From JBBQZO01 sp038207625 (GTDB taxonomy: Bacteria; Pseudomonadota; Gammaproteobacteria; Burkholderiales; Burkholderiaceae_D), in the NCBI GenBank assembly GCA_038207625.1, contig JBBQZO010000010.1:97302-161301 (forward strand): a stretch of DNA of 64,000 nucleotides, written 5' to 3'. Position numbers and translations under genes: made by a program. Below are positions 18,191 through 27,272 of this stretch, piece after piece. Under the pieces are notes generated by a model. The model worked only from the letters and a program-made list of their open reading frames with translations, was not told the DNA's origin and did no database searches. The number at the start of each line of letters is the position of its first letter. Position 1 is the first letter of the stretch.

Positions 18191-18988
18191 TCAGAACGAC
18201 GGCAGGCCGATCGTCGCATTCAGTTTGTCGATCAGTGCGTCGGGCACATTCTTACCGCACATGATGTGACGCGTTTCACCGCGCGGCATGTCGCGAAAGT
18301 GGATCACGTGCAATGCGCTAGCCTGCGCGCCCGCATGCGCGATCAGGTAGCGGGCCTCCTCGTCCGACGCAAACATGAACTCGACCGTGCCGGCGCCGAC
18401 CTCCTGCGCCATCTGCTGCATGGTGGCGGTCGACACCGCGACGATGGGCCGGCGGCGCGCCAGCATCGCGTCGAGCGCGCGGCCATACGAGAACTTGTCC
18501 TTGACCAGCACCCGCGTGCCGCGCTCTTGCAAAGCCTGATCGAGCGTGCCGCCCGCCGCAGCGACATAGCTCACGTGGGCCAGCGCGACCCAGTCGCTAT
18601 CGCGATAAATCGGTTTGCTGAACTTGGCGAATTGTTCGCGCTCGCTCGTGTGGAACCAGCCGATCGCGCAGTGCATGGCGTTGTCCTCCTTGAGCAGCGC
18701 CAGTTGACGGTTGGTCGGCACCCGGCGCCAGTGCACCGCGATGCCGGCCGCCCTGAATGCGCGCGCGGCGGGAGCGCCGGTCAGGCCGCCGGGGCTGCCG
18801 TCGGGCGCTTCGATCAGATAGGGCGGACGCTCGTTGAAGATGCCGATGATGGGGCCGTCGGCGGCGACGGCGCGCGCCAGTGACAGCGCCAATAAACTCG
18901 TCAGCAAGGCCGCACGCGACACCGTCGCGCGCCGGGTGGCGCGGCACAGCGCGATGGCGCTGCCCACATGGCTAGTCTGGCGGTGCAT
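18191..18988 (-). CDS. Periplasmic solute-binding protein (SBP_bac_3 type)
   Basis: A 265-residue protein with a long N-terminal signal region (hydrophobic core AALLTSLLALSLARAVAA) and the family-3 binding-protein fold: PIIGIFNERPPYLIEAPDGSPGGLTG, then RRVPTNRQLALLKEDNAMHCAIGWFHTSERE and a second lobe with TMQQMAQEVGAGTVEFMFASDEEA. GGAG upstream supports the ATG at 18988. No ABC permease or ATPase is near; it follows another binding-protein gene and a TonB receptor gene on the same strand, so it may act as a periplasmic ligand carrier or sensor component rather than in classical import (inference). Confidence 0.8.
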   Translation of the reverse strand: MHRQTSHVGSAIALCRATRRATVSRAALLTSLLALSLARAVAADGPIIGIFNERPPYLIEAPDGSPGGLTGAPAARAFRAAGIAVHWRRVPTNRQLALLKEDNAMHCAIGWFHTSEREQFAKFSKPIYRDSDWVALAHVSYVAAAGGTLDQALQERGTRVLVKDKFSYGRALDAMLARRRPIVAVSTATMQQMAQEVGAGTVEFMFASDEEARYLIAHAGAQASALHVIHFRDMPRGETRHIMCGKNVPDALIDKLNATIGLPSF

Positions 18989-19015
18989 GGCGGCGCTCCG
19001 GCTCCCGTGCGCCGC

Positions 19016-20326
19016 TTAGCGCGGCAAACCGATGATGATCTGCTGCGACGCATCCCAGCTGCGCGCCTGCGTATCGAGCCTGAACACCGTGAACGGCACC
19101 TGGCCGACGATGTCGCCGTGACTGTCCCAGTCGACGGCTGCGTAGGCGCCGCTGTAGTCGACGTCCGCGCCCTGGCGCACCAAGGCCAGCGCCGCGCCGA
19201 TCGCCTCCGGGCGCACCACCGCACCGGGTGCGTTCATGACGGCGCGCAGGCTGTCGCGGATCATGCCCGGGGCCGGACTGCTGCTGTGGTTGAGCGTCCC
19301 GGCACGCTCGATCGCCAGCGCCATCAGCATCACGATGTCGTAGGTGGGCGCGGTGAAATCCTGCGGCTCGGCGCCATACTGGGCCAGGTAAATGCTGCGA
19401 AACTGCTGGTAGGACGGATTGTCGTAGGCGCCGATGGTCGCCGCCGCGCCGCGCACGCCGCCGATGATCTGGCTCGGATCGGCCAGGTTGTCGAGAAAGG
19501 TCTGGTTGCCCGCCGCCGTGCCCGGCAGCAGCCACAAGGCGGCGCTCTTGTAGGGCAGCGATTCGTTGACCACGTTGGCGGAAATGTCGGCCGCCAGAAT
19601 GCCATTCAGGATCACGTCGGGATGCGCGTCATACACCTGTGTCAGGTAAGGGTCGAAGCCGCTCTTGAGGCCGAACGGGATTTCCACCATGCCCACCACC
19701 TGGCCGCCCAGCGCCTGGAAGGCGGGCGTAAACAGGCTGCTCAGGCCGGCCCCGAAGGCATCCCCGGCATTCACCAGCACCACTGCGCGGCGCTTGCCGG
19801 CGTCGAACGCCAGCTTGGCCAGCACCGGCGTGGCGTCCACGTCGGACACCCCGACGCGAAAGATCAGGTCGTCATCGGCAATCGTCGTCAGCGCGGGCGA
19901 GGAGCTCGATTCGGTCAGGATAGGCACCCCTTTCGCCTTGGCCAGCGGCAGCAGATTGAGTACCCGGGTCGAGGTCGACACGTTCAGGATCAGCACGCCC
20001 GCGTCGAGCAGTTGCTGGCCCATGTCCTGCGCCTCGGCATTGTCGCGCGCCACCAGCGCAACGGCGTTGAGGCGCTTGCCCAGCACGCCGCCGGCGTCGT
20101 TGACCTGTTTCGCCGCCAGCAGAAAAGCGTCGCGCGTCGAGGTGCGCCAGCCGACCGAGCCGATATTGAGCGCGCCCGGGTCCAGCATCGCCTTGATCGG
20201 ATTGGCCGGCAGGGCGCTGCTGGCGTCGCCCCCGCCCCCGCCCCCGCAAGCGCCCAGCAGCGCCAGCAGCAGCACGCCCGGGCCCAGACTGCGCAGCCTA
20301 GAAACGATAGTCAAAGTGCAGTCCAT
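19016..20326 (-). CDS. Branched-chain amino-acid-type ABC binding lipoprotein
   Basis: A 436-residue type I periplasmic binding protein (Peripla_BP_6/LivK-like) with a lipobox LLGAC (Cys near 26) followed by a GGGGGG spacer. Visible family features are 'AFLLAAKQVNDAGGVLGKRL', 'GVPILTESSSSPAL', 'DDDLIFRV', 'RAVVLVNAGDAFGAGL' and 'PTYDIVMLMALAIERAG'. The start codon lies 29 bases inside the 3' end of the TonB receptor gene, so the two are translationally linked. No Liv permease genes accompany it. Confidence 0.82.
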   Translation of the reverse strand: MDCTLTIVSRLRSLGPGVLLLALLGACGGGGGGDASSALPANPIKAMLDPGALNIGSVGWRTSTRDAFLLAAKQVNDAGGVLGKRLNAVALVARDNAEAQDMGQQLLDAGVLILNVSTSTRVLNLLPLAKAKGVPILTESSSSPALTTIADDDLIFRVGVSDVDATPVLAKLAFDAGKRRAVVLVNAGDAFGAGLSSLFTPAFQALGGQVVGMVEIPFGLKSGFDPYLTQVYDAHPDVILNGILAADISANVVNESLPYKSAALWLLPGTAAGNQTFLDNLADPSQIIGGVRGAAATIGAYDNPSYQQFRSIYLAQYGAEPQDFTAPTYDIVMLMALAIERAGTLNHSSSPAPGMIRDSLRAVMNAPGAVVRPEAIGAALALVRQGADVDYSGAYAAVDWDSHGDIVGQVPFTVFRLDTQARSWDASQQIIIGLPR

Positions 20327-22355
20327 AGCGGCGCCCCAGCGAGGGATAGTCGATCCCGCCCACGCCGGGATCGACGTAGCGGCTGTTCCACAGGTCGCGC
20401 ACCTGCAAGCGCAGCTGGGCGCGCGCGCCCAGCGTCCAGCGCGCCGTCAGCGTCGCGTCGACGTAGCCGGCCAGCTGGTAATCCTGGTTGGCCAGCAGCA
20501 CATTGGCCGTCGCCGCCGGGCGCGCGCCCACGTAGCGCTGGTCCAGCGCCAGCAGCAGGCGTTGCCCGACCAGGCTGACGCTGGCGCCCAGGTTGGCGCT
20601 ATTGCGCGGGAACAGCTCGCCGTCCGGGCGCTGCGCCAGCGGCGCCAGCGTGTAGCGGTTCACGCCGCGCGCCGTGCTGGCGTGGCTCAGGTTGGCGTAG
20701 CCGTTGAACCAGTCGCGCTGGTAGCGCAGCTCCAGCTCGGCGCCTTTGACGCTGCTGTCGCTGGTATTGCGCGCCACCAGGTTGAAAAAAGCCTGCTCGA
20801 GCGTCACCAGATCGCTCACCCTGGTGTGGTACAGCGCCAGCGTGGCGTTCCAGTGCGGCGCCGGCGGCGTGGCCAGCTGCAGCTCGATGGTGTTGGCTTT
20901 TTGCGGCGCCAACTGGGGATTGCCGCGCACGTCACCCGGTTGCACGGCGCTGCGGTACAACAGCTCGGCCGAGGGCGCCTGGAAGGCGGTACCGCCCAGC
21001 AGCTTGACACCCCACTGGCCCGGCAGGCTGCCCACCAGACCGGCCCGAAACGACTTCTGCGCGCCGTACACCGAATGGTGGTCCTGGCGCGCACCGACGA
21101 TGCCCTGCCAGGTGCTCGCCAGGGGAAACTGCCATTGCAGGTAGGCGCCGGTATTGCGCAGCACTTGCTCGGCCGGCTCGCTGAGCTGGAAATCGGAACC
21201 GTCGACCAGACTGTGGCGCTGGAACGACTCGAGCGTTTCATGGTCGCGCAGCAGATCGACGCCCAGCAACAGCGTCGACTGGGCGCTGGGCTGCCACAGC
21301 CACTCGACGCTGGCGTCCAGCGCCCGGTAGCCGAAGCTGCGCAGCAGATAATAATCGGACGCCCCCGTGCGCACCCGGTCGGCGCCGGTGGGCGCGCCGC
21401 TGCCGTAACTGACGCTGGCGCGCACACTGTGCTGGGCGTCCAGCGTGTGGTTCAGGTTGACACGCGCAAAACCCTGCTGCAGCGCCACGTGGCTGGGCGT
21501 GGCCAGCAGCGGGTTCAGGCTGGCAAATACATTGTCGCTGTCCTGCTGCTGCCAGAACAGATTGCCGTCGAGTTCGTCCTGCGCACCGCGCCAGCCGCCG
21601 CGCAGATAGACGCTGCGCGGATCGGCGCCGTCGTCGCTGGCCGCCGGCGCCTTGGCGTAGCGAGTGTAGTCGGGCGAAATGCGCGGCAGCGCCAGGTCGC
21701 CGCGCTGCTGCTGCGCCGCCTGCACGCCCCAGGCCAGCCAGTGCCCGGCGCCCTGCACGCTGCCGCTGCCGGCTAACAGCTCGCTGCTGCGCCCGGCCGC
21801 GCCGCGCTCGACATCGAGCGCCACGCGCTGCTCGCTGCCGTCGCGCCGGGTGATGATGTTGACCGCGCCCAGCAGCGCGTCGGCGCCATACAGCACCGAG
21901 ACGGGCCCGCGCACGATCTCGATGCGCTCGATCATGCTCATCGGTATAAATTCGAGGCCGATCAACTGTTGCTGGGTGCTGCGAAAGGCGATCGGCTGGC
22001 CATCGAGCAAAATCTTGATGGTGCGGCTGGCCGCCTGGGCGCCGGCGTTGATGCCGCGCACGCCAAAGTTGTGGTTGAGCCGGTCGTCGCTCTCGACCAA
22101 TCCGGCCACATGGGCCAGAGCCTCGGCCACGCTCTGGTAGCCGTAACGGGCGATGTCGTCGGCGGTGATCAAACTCACCACCGCCGGCGTCGCCTGCAGC
22201 GGCGTGGCCGTTTTGGTGGCGGTGAGCACCTTGACGTTGCGCAACTGGTCCAGGCTCAGCTCAAACACGGTGTCCTCGTCGGCCATGGCCGGACCGGCCA
22301 GCGCCGTGCAGGCGGCGGCCAAGGCCAGTGAGCGTCGTGTTTTGCCATTCTCCAA
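20298..22355 (-). CDS. TonB-dependent outer-membrane receptor
   Basis: A 685-residue receptor: signal peptide (RRSLALAAACTALAGPAMA), plug domain at about 45-170 (ATPAVVSLITADDIARYGYQSVAEAL ... VRGPVSVLYGADALLGAVNIITR) and a barrel ending in the canonical terminal aromatic strand (LHFDYRF). The plug is of the colicin-I/BtuB-like group that includes many siderophore and cobalamin receptors; ligand unknown. It leads a leftward operon with two binding-protein genes and is divergent from yfiR-histidine kinase genes, suggesting joint ligand capture and sensing. Confidence 0.92.
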   Translation of the reverse strand: MENGKTRRSLALAAACTALAGPAMADEDTVFELSLDQLRNVKVLTATKTATPLQATPAVVSLITADDIARYGYQSVAEALAHVAGLVESDDRLNHNFGVRGINAGAQAASRTIKILLDGQPIAFRSTQQQLIGLEFIPMSMIERIEIVRGPVSVLYGADALLGAVNIITRRDGSEQRVALDVERGAAGRSSELLAGSGSVQGAGHWLAWGVQAAQQQRGDLALPRISPDYTRYAKAPAASDDGADPRSVYLRGGWRGAQDELDGNLFWQQQDSDNVFASLNPLLATPSHVALQQGFARVNLNHTLDAQHSVRASVSYGSGAPTGADRVRTGASDYYLLRSFGYRALDASVEWLWQPSAQSTLLLGVDLLRDHETLESFQRHSLVDGSDFQLSEPAEQVLRNTGAYLQWQFPLASTWQGIVGARQDHHSVYGAQKSFRAGLVGSLPGQWGVKLLGGTAFQAPSAELLYRSAVQPGDVRGNPQLAPQKANTIELQLATPPAPHWNATLALYHTRVSDLVTLEQAFFNLVARNTSDSSVKGAELELRYQRDWFNGYANLSHASTARGVNRYTLAPLAQRPDGELFPRNSANLGASVSLVGQRLLLALDQRYVGARPAATANVLLANQDYQLAGYVDATLTARWTLGARAQLRLQVRDLWNSRYVDPGVGGIDYPSLGRRYGLHFDYRF

Positions 22356-22730
22356 AGAGACCCCCTATTGCTACGCCGGCAGCGCTGACACGGACAGGAA
22401 GCTGAAATTTACCGCGTCCAGTATTGCTTAGTTCGCGACTGTCCACAAGCAGCTTTTGGCACCCATCGGCGCCGGCCACGCCCGCGTGTCGACAGAACGC
22501 AACGTCGAACCGGACGGTGCCGGGTGCGCCGCGCGGCCCCCGAATAAACGCGCGCACGCCGCGGCGATTCGGCTAGAATCGCTGATGGATGGCCACACTG
22601 TGCAACGCACGGGCGGTCGGCTTCGCGGCCGGCCTGCCCGACTGACAGCGCCGCCGCCGTCCCGAACACCAACTCGACCCCGCCGCGCGCCGCCCCGGCC
22701 AGCGGGACTGCCGTGAAAGGACGGGCGAGC
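22356..22730. other. Divergent promoter region, TonB receptor operon / yfiR-kinase operon
   Basis: About 375 bases without a convincing gene; short frames here have no ribosome site. Both operons must start in it. No clear operator, Fur box or riboswitch was recognised. Confidence 0.5.
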
Positions 22731-23306
22731 ATGAGCTTGCGACCGAATGCACTGCGGCACCCGTGCCGGTGGGCCCGCGTCCAGCTGTGTGCGCTGCTGT
22801 GCAGCGCTGCCTGCGCGCCCGCCGGCGCGGCCGACGCGAGCGCGCCCGAACATCAGATCAAGGCCGCCTACATCCTTAACTTCACGCGCTATGCCAACTG
22901 GCCGGCCTCGGTGCTGGTCGAGCCCGGCGGGCCGCTGGTGATCTGCATGATCGGCCAGGACGCCGACGACATCGCACGCGTGCTGCGCAGCCGCGCGGCG
23001 GGCGCCCACCCGCTCGAATTGCGCACCATCTCGCGCGTCGACGAGACCGGCCCCTGTCACGCGCTGTACATCGGCCCCACCGAACGGGCGCGCCAAGGCG
23101 CGCTGCTGGCGCGCCTGCGCGATCTGGCCATCCTCACCATCGGCGACTCGAGCTCCTTCCTGGCCGACGGCGGCATGATCAACATGATGCTGGTCGACGG
23201 CAGCATCCGCTTCGAGGTCAACCTGGCCGCCACCAAGCACTCGGGCATGAGCTTGAACCCGCGCGTGCTGGCACTGGCCGAGCGCGTCGTCGGCGGCGGC
23301 AAATGA
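22731..23306 (+). CDS. YfiR-family periplasmic protein (DUF4154)
   Basis: A 191-residue protein: N-terminal signal peptide, then the YfiR domain (EHQIKAAYILNFTRYANWP at about 43-60, later VICMIGQDADDIARVLRS and the conserved end GDSSSFLADGGMINMMLVDGSIRFEVNLAA). In Pseudomonas YfiR is a periplasmic repressor of a membrane diguanylate cyclase; related proteins pair with histidine kinases. The ATG at 22731 has AAAGGA upstream; an in-frame GTG at 22713 is an alternative. The stop overlaps the kinase start (ATGA), so YfiR probably controls the sensory domain of that kinase (inference). Confidence 0.9.
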   Translation: MSLRPNALRHPCRWARVQLCALLCSAACAPAGAADASAPEHQIKAAYILNFTRYANWPASVLVEPGGPLVICMIGQDADDIARVLRSRAAGAHPLELRTISRVDETGPCHALYIGPTERARQGALLARLRDLAILTIGDSSSFLADGGMINMMLVDGSIRFEVNLAATKHSGMSLNPRVLALAERVVGGGK

Positions 23307-25261
23307 GCGGCGCGCGCGTGCCGCTGCGCGACCTGGCGCTGCAGCGCAAGCTGCTGCTGGTGTCGCTGCTGACCACCGGCGTGGCGATGCTGGCGGCGCT
23401 GCTGGCGCTGGCCTCGTACGATGTGCTGGTGGCGCGTCCGCAACTGGTGCTCGACCTGGCCGGGCGCATGGCGCTGGTGTCGCTGAATCTGGACGTGGAC
23501 CTCAATTTCGGCGACCAGGCGGCCGCCACCCGCACCCTCGAAGCACTGCGCGCCAGCCCCGACATCCACAGCGCCTGTCTGTTCGACAGCCATCAGCGCC
23601 TGTTCGCGCGCTATGCGCGCGGCACCAGCCATCCGTGCGCCTGGGAAGGCAGCAGCGACGCGCCATCGCACCGTTTCTACGGCGACGTGCTGGCGATGAG
23701 CGCGCCGGTGCGCTACGAACACGAACTGGTCGGCTATCTGCAGGTCGACTATGCGCTCGCGCCGCTGGGCACGCGCCTGCGCCAGTACGGCCTGGTGCTG
23801 GCGGTGGTGATGCTCACGCTGGTGGTGGGCGGCCTGCTGCATGCGCTGGCGCTGCGCCGGCTGGTGACCCGTCCGCTGCTGGACCTGTCGGCGGTGGCCG
23901 ACCGGGTCACGCGTGAGCAGCGTTACGACCTGCGTGCGCCGGTCAAGACGCACGACGAGGTGGGCCGTCTGGCCGAGGCGTTCAACACCATGCTCGGCAC
24001 CATCGCCACGCGCGACGCCGCGCTGCGCCTGTCGCAGTCGCTGCTGCACAACATCATCGAGCAATCGTCGTCGATCATCTACGTGAAGGACCTGGACGGA
24101 CGCTATCTGCTGATCAACGAGCGCTTTCGCCACATCCTGCCACCGGGCAGCATCGATCCGCTGGGCCACGTCGACAGCGATCTGTTCACGCCCGACGTGG
24201 TGCGCGCCGTGCGCGCCAACGACCTGGCGGTAATCGAGACGGGGCGGCCCTACTCGTACGAGGAGTGCGTGCCCGACAGCGCCGGCGCGATGCGCACCTA
24301 CATCTCCGAGAAGTTTCCCCTGATCGGCGAGGACGGCCGCAGCTGGGCGCTGGGCGGCGTCTCGACCGACATCACCGAGCGCAAGAAGAACGAGGTCGAG
24401 CTGATCCAGTACCGCGACCGGCTCGCGGAACTGGTCGACGTGCGCACCGCCCAGATTGTCGAAGCGAACCACGAGCTGGCCGGCTCGCTCGAGACGCTGC
24501 GCGTGGCCCAGGACGAGCTGGTACGCAGCGAAAAACTGGCCGCGCTCGGCGCCTTGGTGGCAGGCGTGGCGCACGAACTGAACACGCCGATCGGCAACAG
24601 CCTGCTGGCCGTGAGTACGCTGATCGACCAGACGCACGCGTTCACCAAGTCGAGCGCCGAGGGCGTCAAGCGCTCGACGCTGCAAGCGTATGTCGAGGAC
24701 GTGGCCGCCGGCGGCGAGATCGTACTGCGCAATCTGCACCGCGCGATCGACCTGGTGGCCAGCTTCAAGCAGGTCGCCGTCGACCGCACCACGTCGCAGC
24801 GGCGCCAGTTCCGCCTGCTCGACCTGACCAGTGAAATTCTGCTGGTGCTGCTGCCGACGTTCAAGAAATCGGGCATCACGGTGCGCCAGGAGATTCCCGA
24901 CACGATCATGATGAACAGCTATCCGGGCCCGTTCGGCCAGGTGTTGATCAACCTGATCAACAACGGCGTGAGCCACGCCTTTGAAGGGCGCAGCGAAGGC
25001 GCCATCGTGCTGGCCGCGCGCGCCATCGATGCCGCCTGGATCGAGGTCAGCGTCAGCGACAACGGCACCGGCATCGCGCCCGAAAACATGAGCCGCATCT
25101 ACGACCCCTTCTTCACCACCAAGCTGGGCAAGGGCGGCTCGGGACTGGGTCTGAACATCGTCTATAACATCGTCTACGGCGTATTGGGCGGCAAGATCGA
25201 CGTCGACAGCACGGTCGGCGTTGGCACCCGCTTCATCCTGACCCTGCCGGTCGACGGCTAG
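23303..25261 (+). CDS. Membrane sensor histidine kinase with HAMP and PAS domains
   Basis: A 652-residue kinase. Order: transmembrane helix (about 17-42), periplasmic CHASE8-like domain with two cysteines (ACLFDSHQ, SHPCAWEG), second transmembrane helix (about 160-185), HAMP (about 185-240), PAS (about 250-360, SSSIIYVKDLDGRYLLINERF, ending GVSTDITERKKNE), coiled linker, HisKA with His424 in AHELNTPIGNSL, and HATPase with N box (INLINNGVSHAF), G1 (DNGTGIAPENM), F box (DPFFTTK) and G2 (GGSGLGLNIV). No response regulator gene is adjacent, so its partner is elsewhere. Coupled to yfiR by a four-base overlap. Confidence 0.92.
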   Translation: MSGARVPLRDLALQRKLLLVSLLTTGVAMLAALLALASYDVLVARPQLVLDLAGRMALVSLNLDVDLNFGDQAAATRTLEALRASPDIHSACLFDSHQRLFARYARGTSHPCAWEGSSDAPSHRFYGDVLAMSAPVRYEHELVGYLQVDYALAPLGTRLRQYGLVLAVVMLTLVVGGLLHALALRRLVTRPLLDLSAVADRVTREQRYDLRAPVKTHDEVGRLAEAFNTMLGTIATRDAALRLSQSLLHNIIEQSSSIIYVKDLDGRYLLINERFRHILPPGSIDPLGHVDSDLFTPDVVRAVRANDLAVIETGRPYSYEECVPDSAGAMRTYISEKFPLIGEDGRSWALGGVSTDITERKKNEVELIQYRDRLAELVDVRTAQIVEANHELAGSLETLRVAQDELVRSEKLAALGALVAGVAHELNTPIGNSLLAVSTLIDQTHAFTKSSAEGVKRSTLQAYVEDVAAGGEIVLRNLHRAIDLVASFKQVAVDRTTSQRRQFRLLDLTSEILLVLLPTFKKSGITVRQEIPDTIMMNSYPGPFGQVLINLINNGVSHAFEGRSEGAIVLAARAIDAAWIEVSVSDNGTGIAPENMSRIYDPFFTTKLGKGGSGLGLNIVYNIVYGVLGGKIDVDSTVGVGTRFILTLPVDG

Positions 25262-25384
25262 CAGCGCGCGCCCGATGGCGTGCGCGCTTCGCGATGGCGT
25301 GGGCGCTCCCGCGCGCGCCGGGCAGCGCGCCGACTGGCAGCGCGTGCGGCGCGAGCCGCCTGCCGCGCGCCCATCGTCACACCG

Positions 25385-25855
25385 CTAGTTGTGCCAGATG
25401 CCGCACTGAATCGTCACGTCGTCGAAGCGTTCGAAGTACATCGACTTGTGCTCGATCTTCTGGTTGGCCGGATTGACCCAGTTGTAGTTGACCCAGCCGC
25501 TGTTTTTGGTCTTGAGCAGCTCGACGCGCTCGCGCACGAAGTACTTGCCGTCCGAATCGCGCACGTCGATCAAGTCGACGCCGCGGATCTTGGGATTGGT
25601 GCCGTGCGCCAGATTGACACCCTTGAGCGTCGACACCGTCAGATACAGGTCGCGGTCCTTGAACTGCCCTTTCGGGCTGTTGACCTCATCGACCAGCTTG
25701 TCCTTGCCGTTCGCCTTCAGGAACGCGGCCGCCTTGTGCACCAAGGCCACCGCCTCGTCGGCCGTGCCGCGCTCCTCGGCCTGCGCCGGCGCGCCCAGCG
25801 CAAACAATCCGGCGCACAGCGCCACCGACATCCACCGTCGCCGCAAATTGAACAT
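25385..25855 (-). CDS. Secreted single-Cache (sCache) domain protein, second copy
   Basis: A 156-residue paralog of the protein at 8333-8794: signal peptide ending APAQA, then DEAVALVHKAAAFLKANGKDKLVDEVN, FKDRDLYLTVSTLKGVNLAHG, DVRDSDGKYFVRER, GWVNYNWVNPANQKIEHKSMYFERF and a terminal CGIWHN. As a lone periplasmic Cache domain it probably binds a small ligand. Convergent with the histidine kinase gene, so it could be a ligand-binding accessory to that sensor (inference). Confidence 0.8.
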   Translation of the reverse strand: MFNLRRRWMSVALCAGLFALGAPAQAEERGTADEAVALVHKAAAFLKANGKDKLVDEVNSPKGQFKDRDLYLTVSTLKGVNLAHGTNPKIRGVDLIDVRDSDGKYFVRERVELLKTKNSGWVNYNWVNPANQKIEHKSMYFERFDDVTIQCGIWHN

Positions 25856-26088
25856 GCTTCCTCCGTCAGTTGAAACATCGAGCTACCGGAAACATAGTAC
25901 CCCCAAGCTGGGCCGTGCGCATCAATTGCCGCGCTGCGCCGCGCACTTGTCACGCGCGCGCCACGCACACCCGGCGCGGTGATTTTATTTATCGATTACC
26001 GATGCGGCAAACATGGCATATTCCTACAATAAAACCATCGACTGCACGCCATGTGTCCCGGCGCTGAGGGACCAACCAAGGAATCACC

Positions 26089-26976
26089 ATGCTTGACAAT
26101 GAACAGGGCAAGAAGATGTTGAAACGGGCCAGCGTGGGCATCGCGGCGCTGATCGCCATCAGCGTCGTTTGGCCGTTCTATTCCGTGCCCACCGGTTTTC
26201 GCGGCGTCGTCACCACCTTCGGCAAGATCACCGGCATCGAAGGCGAAGGCCTGGCCGTGCTGCCGCCGTGGCAAAAGCTGCATGTATTTAATATCCGCGC
26301 CGAGCAGGCCGATATCGAGGGCGCCGAAGGCAGTACCTCCGACACCCAGCCCGTCAAGGTCAGCATGACAGTGCGCTACTCGATCAGCACCGACCGCGTC
26401 TCGGAGGTGTTCGAAAAGTATTCGCACGACGGCAATATGCTGTCCTACGTGCAGACCGCCACCCAGGAGGTGTTCAAGGCCGTCACCGCCAAATACAGCG
26501 CGCCGGACCTGATCGCCAAGCGCGCCATGGTGTCGGCCGACATCTCGTCGGCGCTGCGCACCAAGCTCGCTTTGTACGGTGCCCAGGTGATCAGCATCGA
26601 CATGCGCAACTTCTCGTTCTCGCCCTCCTACATGAGCGCGATTAACGAAAAAGTCACGCAGGAGCAGCTGCGTCTGGGCGCGGAAAACAAGCTCAAAACG
26701 GTGGAAGCGGAACAGAAGCAGAAGGTGGCCATCGCCGAGGCTGAAGCATCGGCCGCGCGCGCCACCGCCGACGGCCAGGCCTACGCCAACCTGACCGTCG
26801 CGCGCGCCCAGGCTGACGCGCTGCGCTTGCAAAATTCGGCGCTGGCCCAGAGCAAGGACGTGCTCGAACTGCGCCGCATCGAAGTCGAGCAGATCAAGGC
26901 CAACAAGTGGAACGGCCAGCTGCCCACCAATATGTATGCGGGCGCGCCGATTCCGTTCTTGAACATGGCGAAATAG
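26089..26976 (+). CDS. Prohibitin-family SPFH membrane protein
   Basis: A 295-residue protein with an N-terminal transmembrane anchor (about 14-32), an SPFH/band-7 domain (VPTGFRGVVTTFGKITGIEGEGL ... VKVSMTVRYSI ... ISIDMRNFSFSPSYMSAINEKVTQEQ) and a C-terminal coiled coil rich in Ala/Glu/Lys (about 195-270). Bacterial prohibitin-like proteins form large oligomeric rings at the inner membrane and scaffold proteases or lipid domains. AAGGAAT lies before the ATG. Single-gene unit, followed on the other strand by a candidate small RNA. Confidence 0.88.
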   Translation: MLDNEQGKKMLKRASVGIAALIAISVVWPFYSVPTGFRGVVTTFGKITGIEGEGLAVLPPWQKLHVFNIRAEQADIEGAEGSTSDTQPVKVSMTVRYSISTDRVSEVFEKYSHDGNMLSYVQTATQEVFKAVTAKYSAPDLIAKRAMVSADISSALRTKLALYGAQVISIDMRNFSFSPSYMSAINEKVTQEQLRLGAENKLKTVEAEQKQKVAIAEAEASAARATADGQAYANLTVARAQADALRLQNSALAQSKDVLELRRIEVEQIKANKWNGQLPTNMYAGAPIPFLNMAK

Positions 26977-27104
26977 CCGCGCGGTCCTCGGCCGAACGAC
27001 ACAAGGTGCAGCAGGACCGGGGCCTGGCCGCGTCCGCACCGACGGCGCGCCAGGCGCGGTGCCGGCGGCGTGGCGCGCACGCCAGGTCGCGCAAATTTTT
27101 GGCG

Positions 27105-27132
27105 AAAAAAAACCCACTTCAATGAGTGGGTT
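27105..27132 (-). terminator. Intrinsic terminator, leftward
   Basis: Eight-base stem AACCCACT/AGTGGGTT with a six-base loop, followed leftward by eight T residues. It would end the candidate small RNA and any transcript coming from the DUF6434 and M16 genes. Confidence 0.85.
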
Positions 27133-27181
27133 CAATCCAATTCTTGGAGGAAGTTGGAGGAGACAGACGCAGTATGCTGCG
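27105..27181 (-). ncRNA. Candidate small RNA with two CCUCC motifs and intrinsic terminator
   Basis: Read leftward from about 27181: a 5' hairpin CGCAG-CATA-CTGCG (27168-27181), a C/U-rich single-stranded stretch with CCTCC at 27156-27160 and again at 27146-27150, then a hairpin AACCCACT/AGTGGGTT (27111-27132) and eight T residues (27105-27112). A TATAGC -10-like hexamer lies at 27186-27191, which would place the start at the 5' hairpin; no good -35 is visible. CCUCC loops resemble anti-Shine-Dalgarno seed regions of trans-acting small RNAs. There is no reading frame with a ribosome site. It could also be the 3' end of the DUF6434 transcript. Confidence 0.5.
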
Positions 27182-27272
27182 CTGCGCTATATTTAGCTAA
27201 TCAAGTGTCATGATGATGCTTATCACGACGCCATATATCTCAGCGTCGTCGAGCGCCCCAGCGCTGCATCCC

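Noticed and set aside
27125..27150. tRNA or tmRNA T-arm (GGGTTCAATCC)
   Set aside because: Only the T-loop-like sequence fits; no acceptor stem, anticodon arm or CCA end. The hairpin is better explained as a leftward terminator.
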